Shown here: positions 5,773 to 5,819 of the stretch, one piece after another | Position numbering within the stretch: the first letter of the stretch is position 1 | Layout of the letters: each line of letters opens with the position of its first letter | Source: an uncultured Chloroflexaceae bacterium | GTDB taxonomy: Bacteria > Chloroflexota > Chloroflexia > Chloroflexales > Chloroflexaceae | Length of the DNA stretch: 5,819 bases | Assembly (NCBI GenBank): GCA_937141995.1 | Contig: CAKZQX010000121.1 | Coordinates: forward strand, 1-5,819 | Reading direction: 5' to 3' | Made by a program: the position numbers and the translations under genes | Notes under the pieces: model-generated | Told to the model about the DNA's origin: nothing | What the model saw: only the letters and a program-made list of their open reading frames with translations | Databases searched by the model: none

Positions 5773-5819
5773 GGAGTCCCGGCGTCAGCCGGTTCCGTCC
5801 GCACACCGGCGGAAGCCGG
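5773..5819 (+). repeat. Partial GC-rich hairpin repeat at the window edge
   Basis: Bases 5773-5793 match 1164-1184 at 19 of 21 positions (GGAGTCCCGGC-nnn-AGCCGGT). Two mini-hairpins follow the same design as in the upstream element: CCGGC-GTCA-GCCGG (5779-5792) and CCGGC-GGAA-GCCGG (5806-5819). The repeat is cut by the end of the window. The preceding bases 5700-5772 are non-coding; they may belong to the same element and include TGCCC (5746-5750) facing GGGCA (5760-5764). Confidence 0.6.

Overview
The window reads as ordinary bacterial chromosome, moderately GC-rich, with repeat-filled intergenic DNA. Several traits fit a filamentous Chloroflexota (Chloroflexia-type) genome: the style of the polytopic glycosyltransferase-like membrane protein, a DUF1444-like/HEAT-repeat protein, and short GGAGAGC-type and TTGTTCT-type tandem repeats beside genes. 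This assignment is an inference from protein and repeat style, since no rRNA or other marker gene is present.

Layout. (1) At 17-1096, minus strand, lies a membrane protein of glycosyltransferase family 39 / PMT_2 type. An in-frame TAA stops it, although the frame continues to the window edge. (2) At 1097-2008 is a 912-base divergent intergenic region packed with non-coding repeats. It holds a ~195 bp element with ~30 bp imperfect terminal inverted repeats, a 16 bp perfect inverted repeat, two diverged copies of a repeat unit, a 22 bp perfect palindromic hairpin and a (TGTAA)n tract. (3) At 2009-3820, plus strand, an intact 603-residue protein joins a DUF1444-like N-terminal region to about eight HEAT-like repeats. 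(4) At 3821-4041 are a (GCGGAGA)n tract, a weak terminator-like hairpin and a TATAAT candidate promoter. (5) At 4042-4808, plus strand, is an unrecognised gene split by what looks like one lost A in a short A-run. Read through, it would give about 255 residues. (6) At 4821-4850 is a TTGTTCT tandem repeat, followed by a 275-residue helical/coiled-coil protein of unknown function (4872-5699). (7) From about 5700 a second GC-rich repeat begins. It shares a hairpin signature with the element at 1108-1302 and runs off the window.

The three plus-strand genes are collinear. The frameshifted gene and the coiled-coil gene are only 63 bases apart and probably share a transcript. The HEAT-protein gene may be transcribed separately. 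I see no evidence of one biochemical pathway linking them. Two of the four genes look broken, which may mean real decay next to active repeats or uncorrected sequence errors. I did not find a defence system, CRISPR array, RNA gene or recognisable transposase gene.
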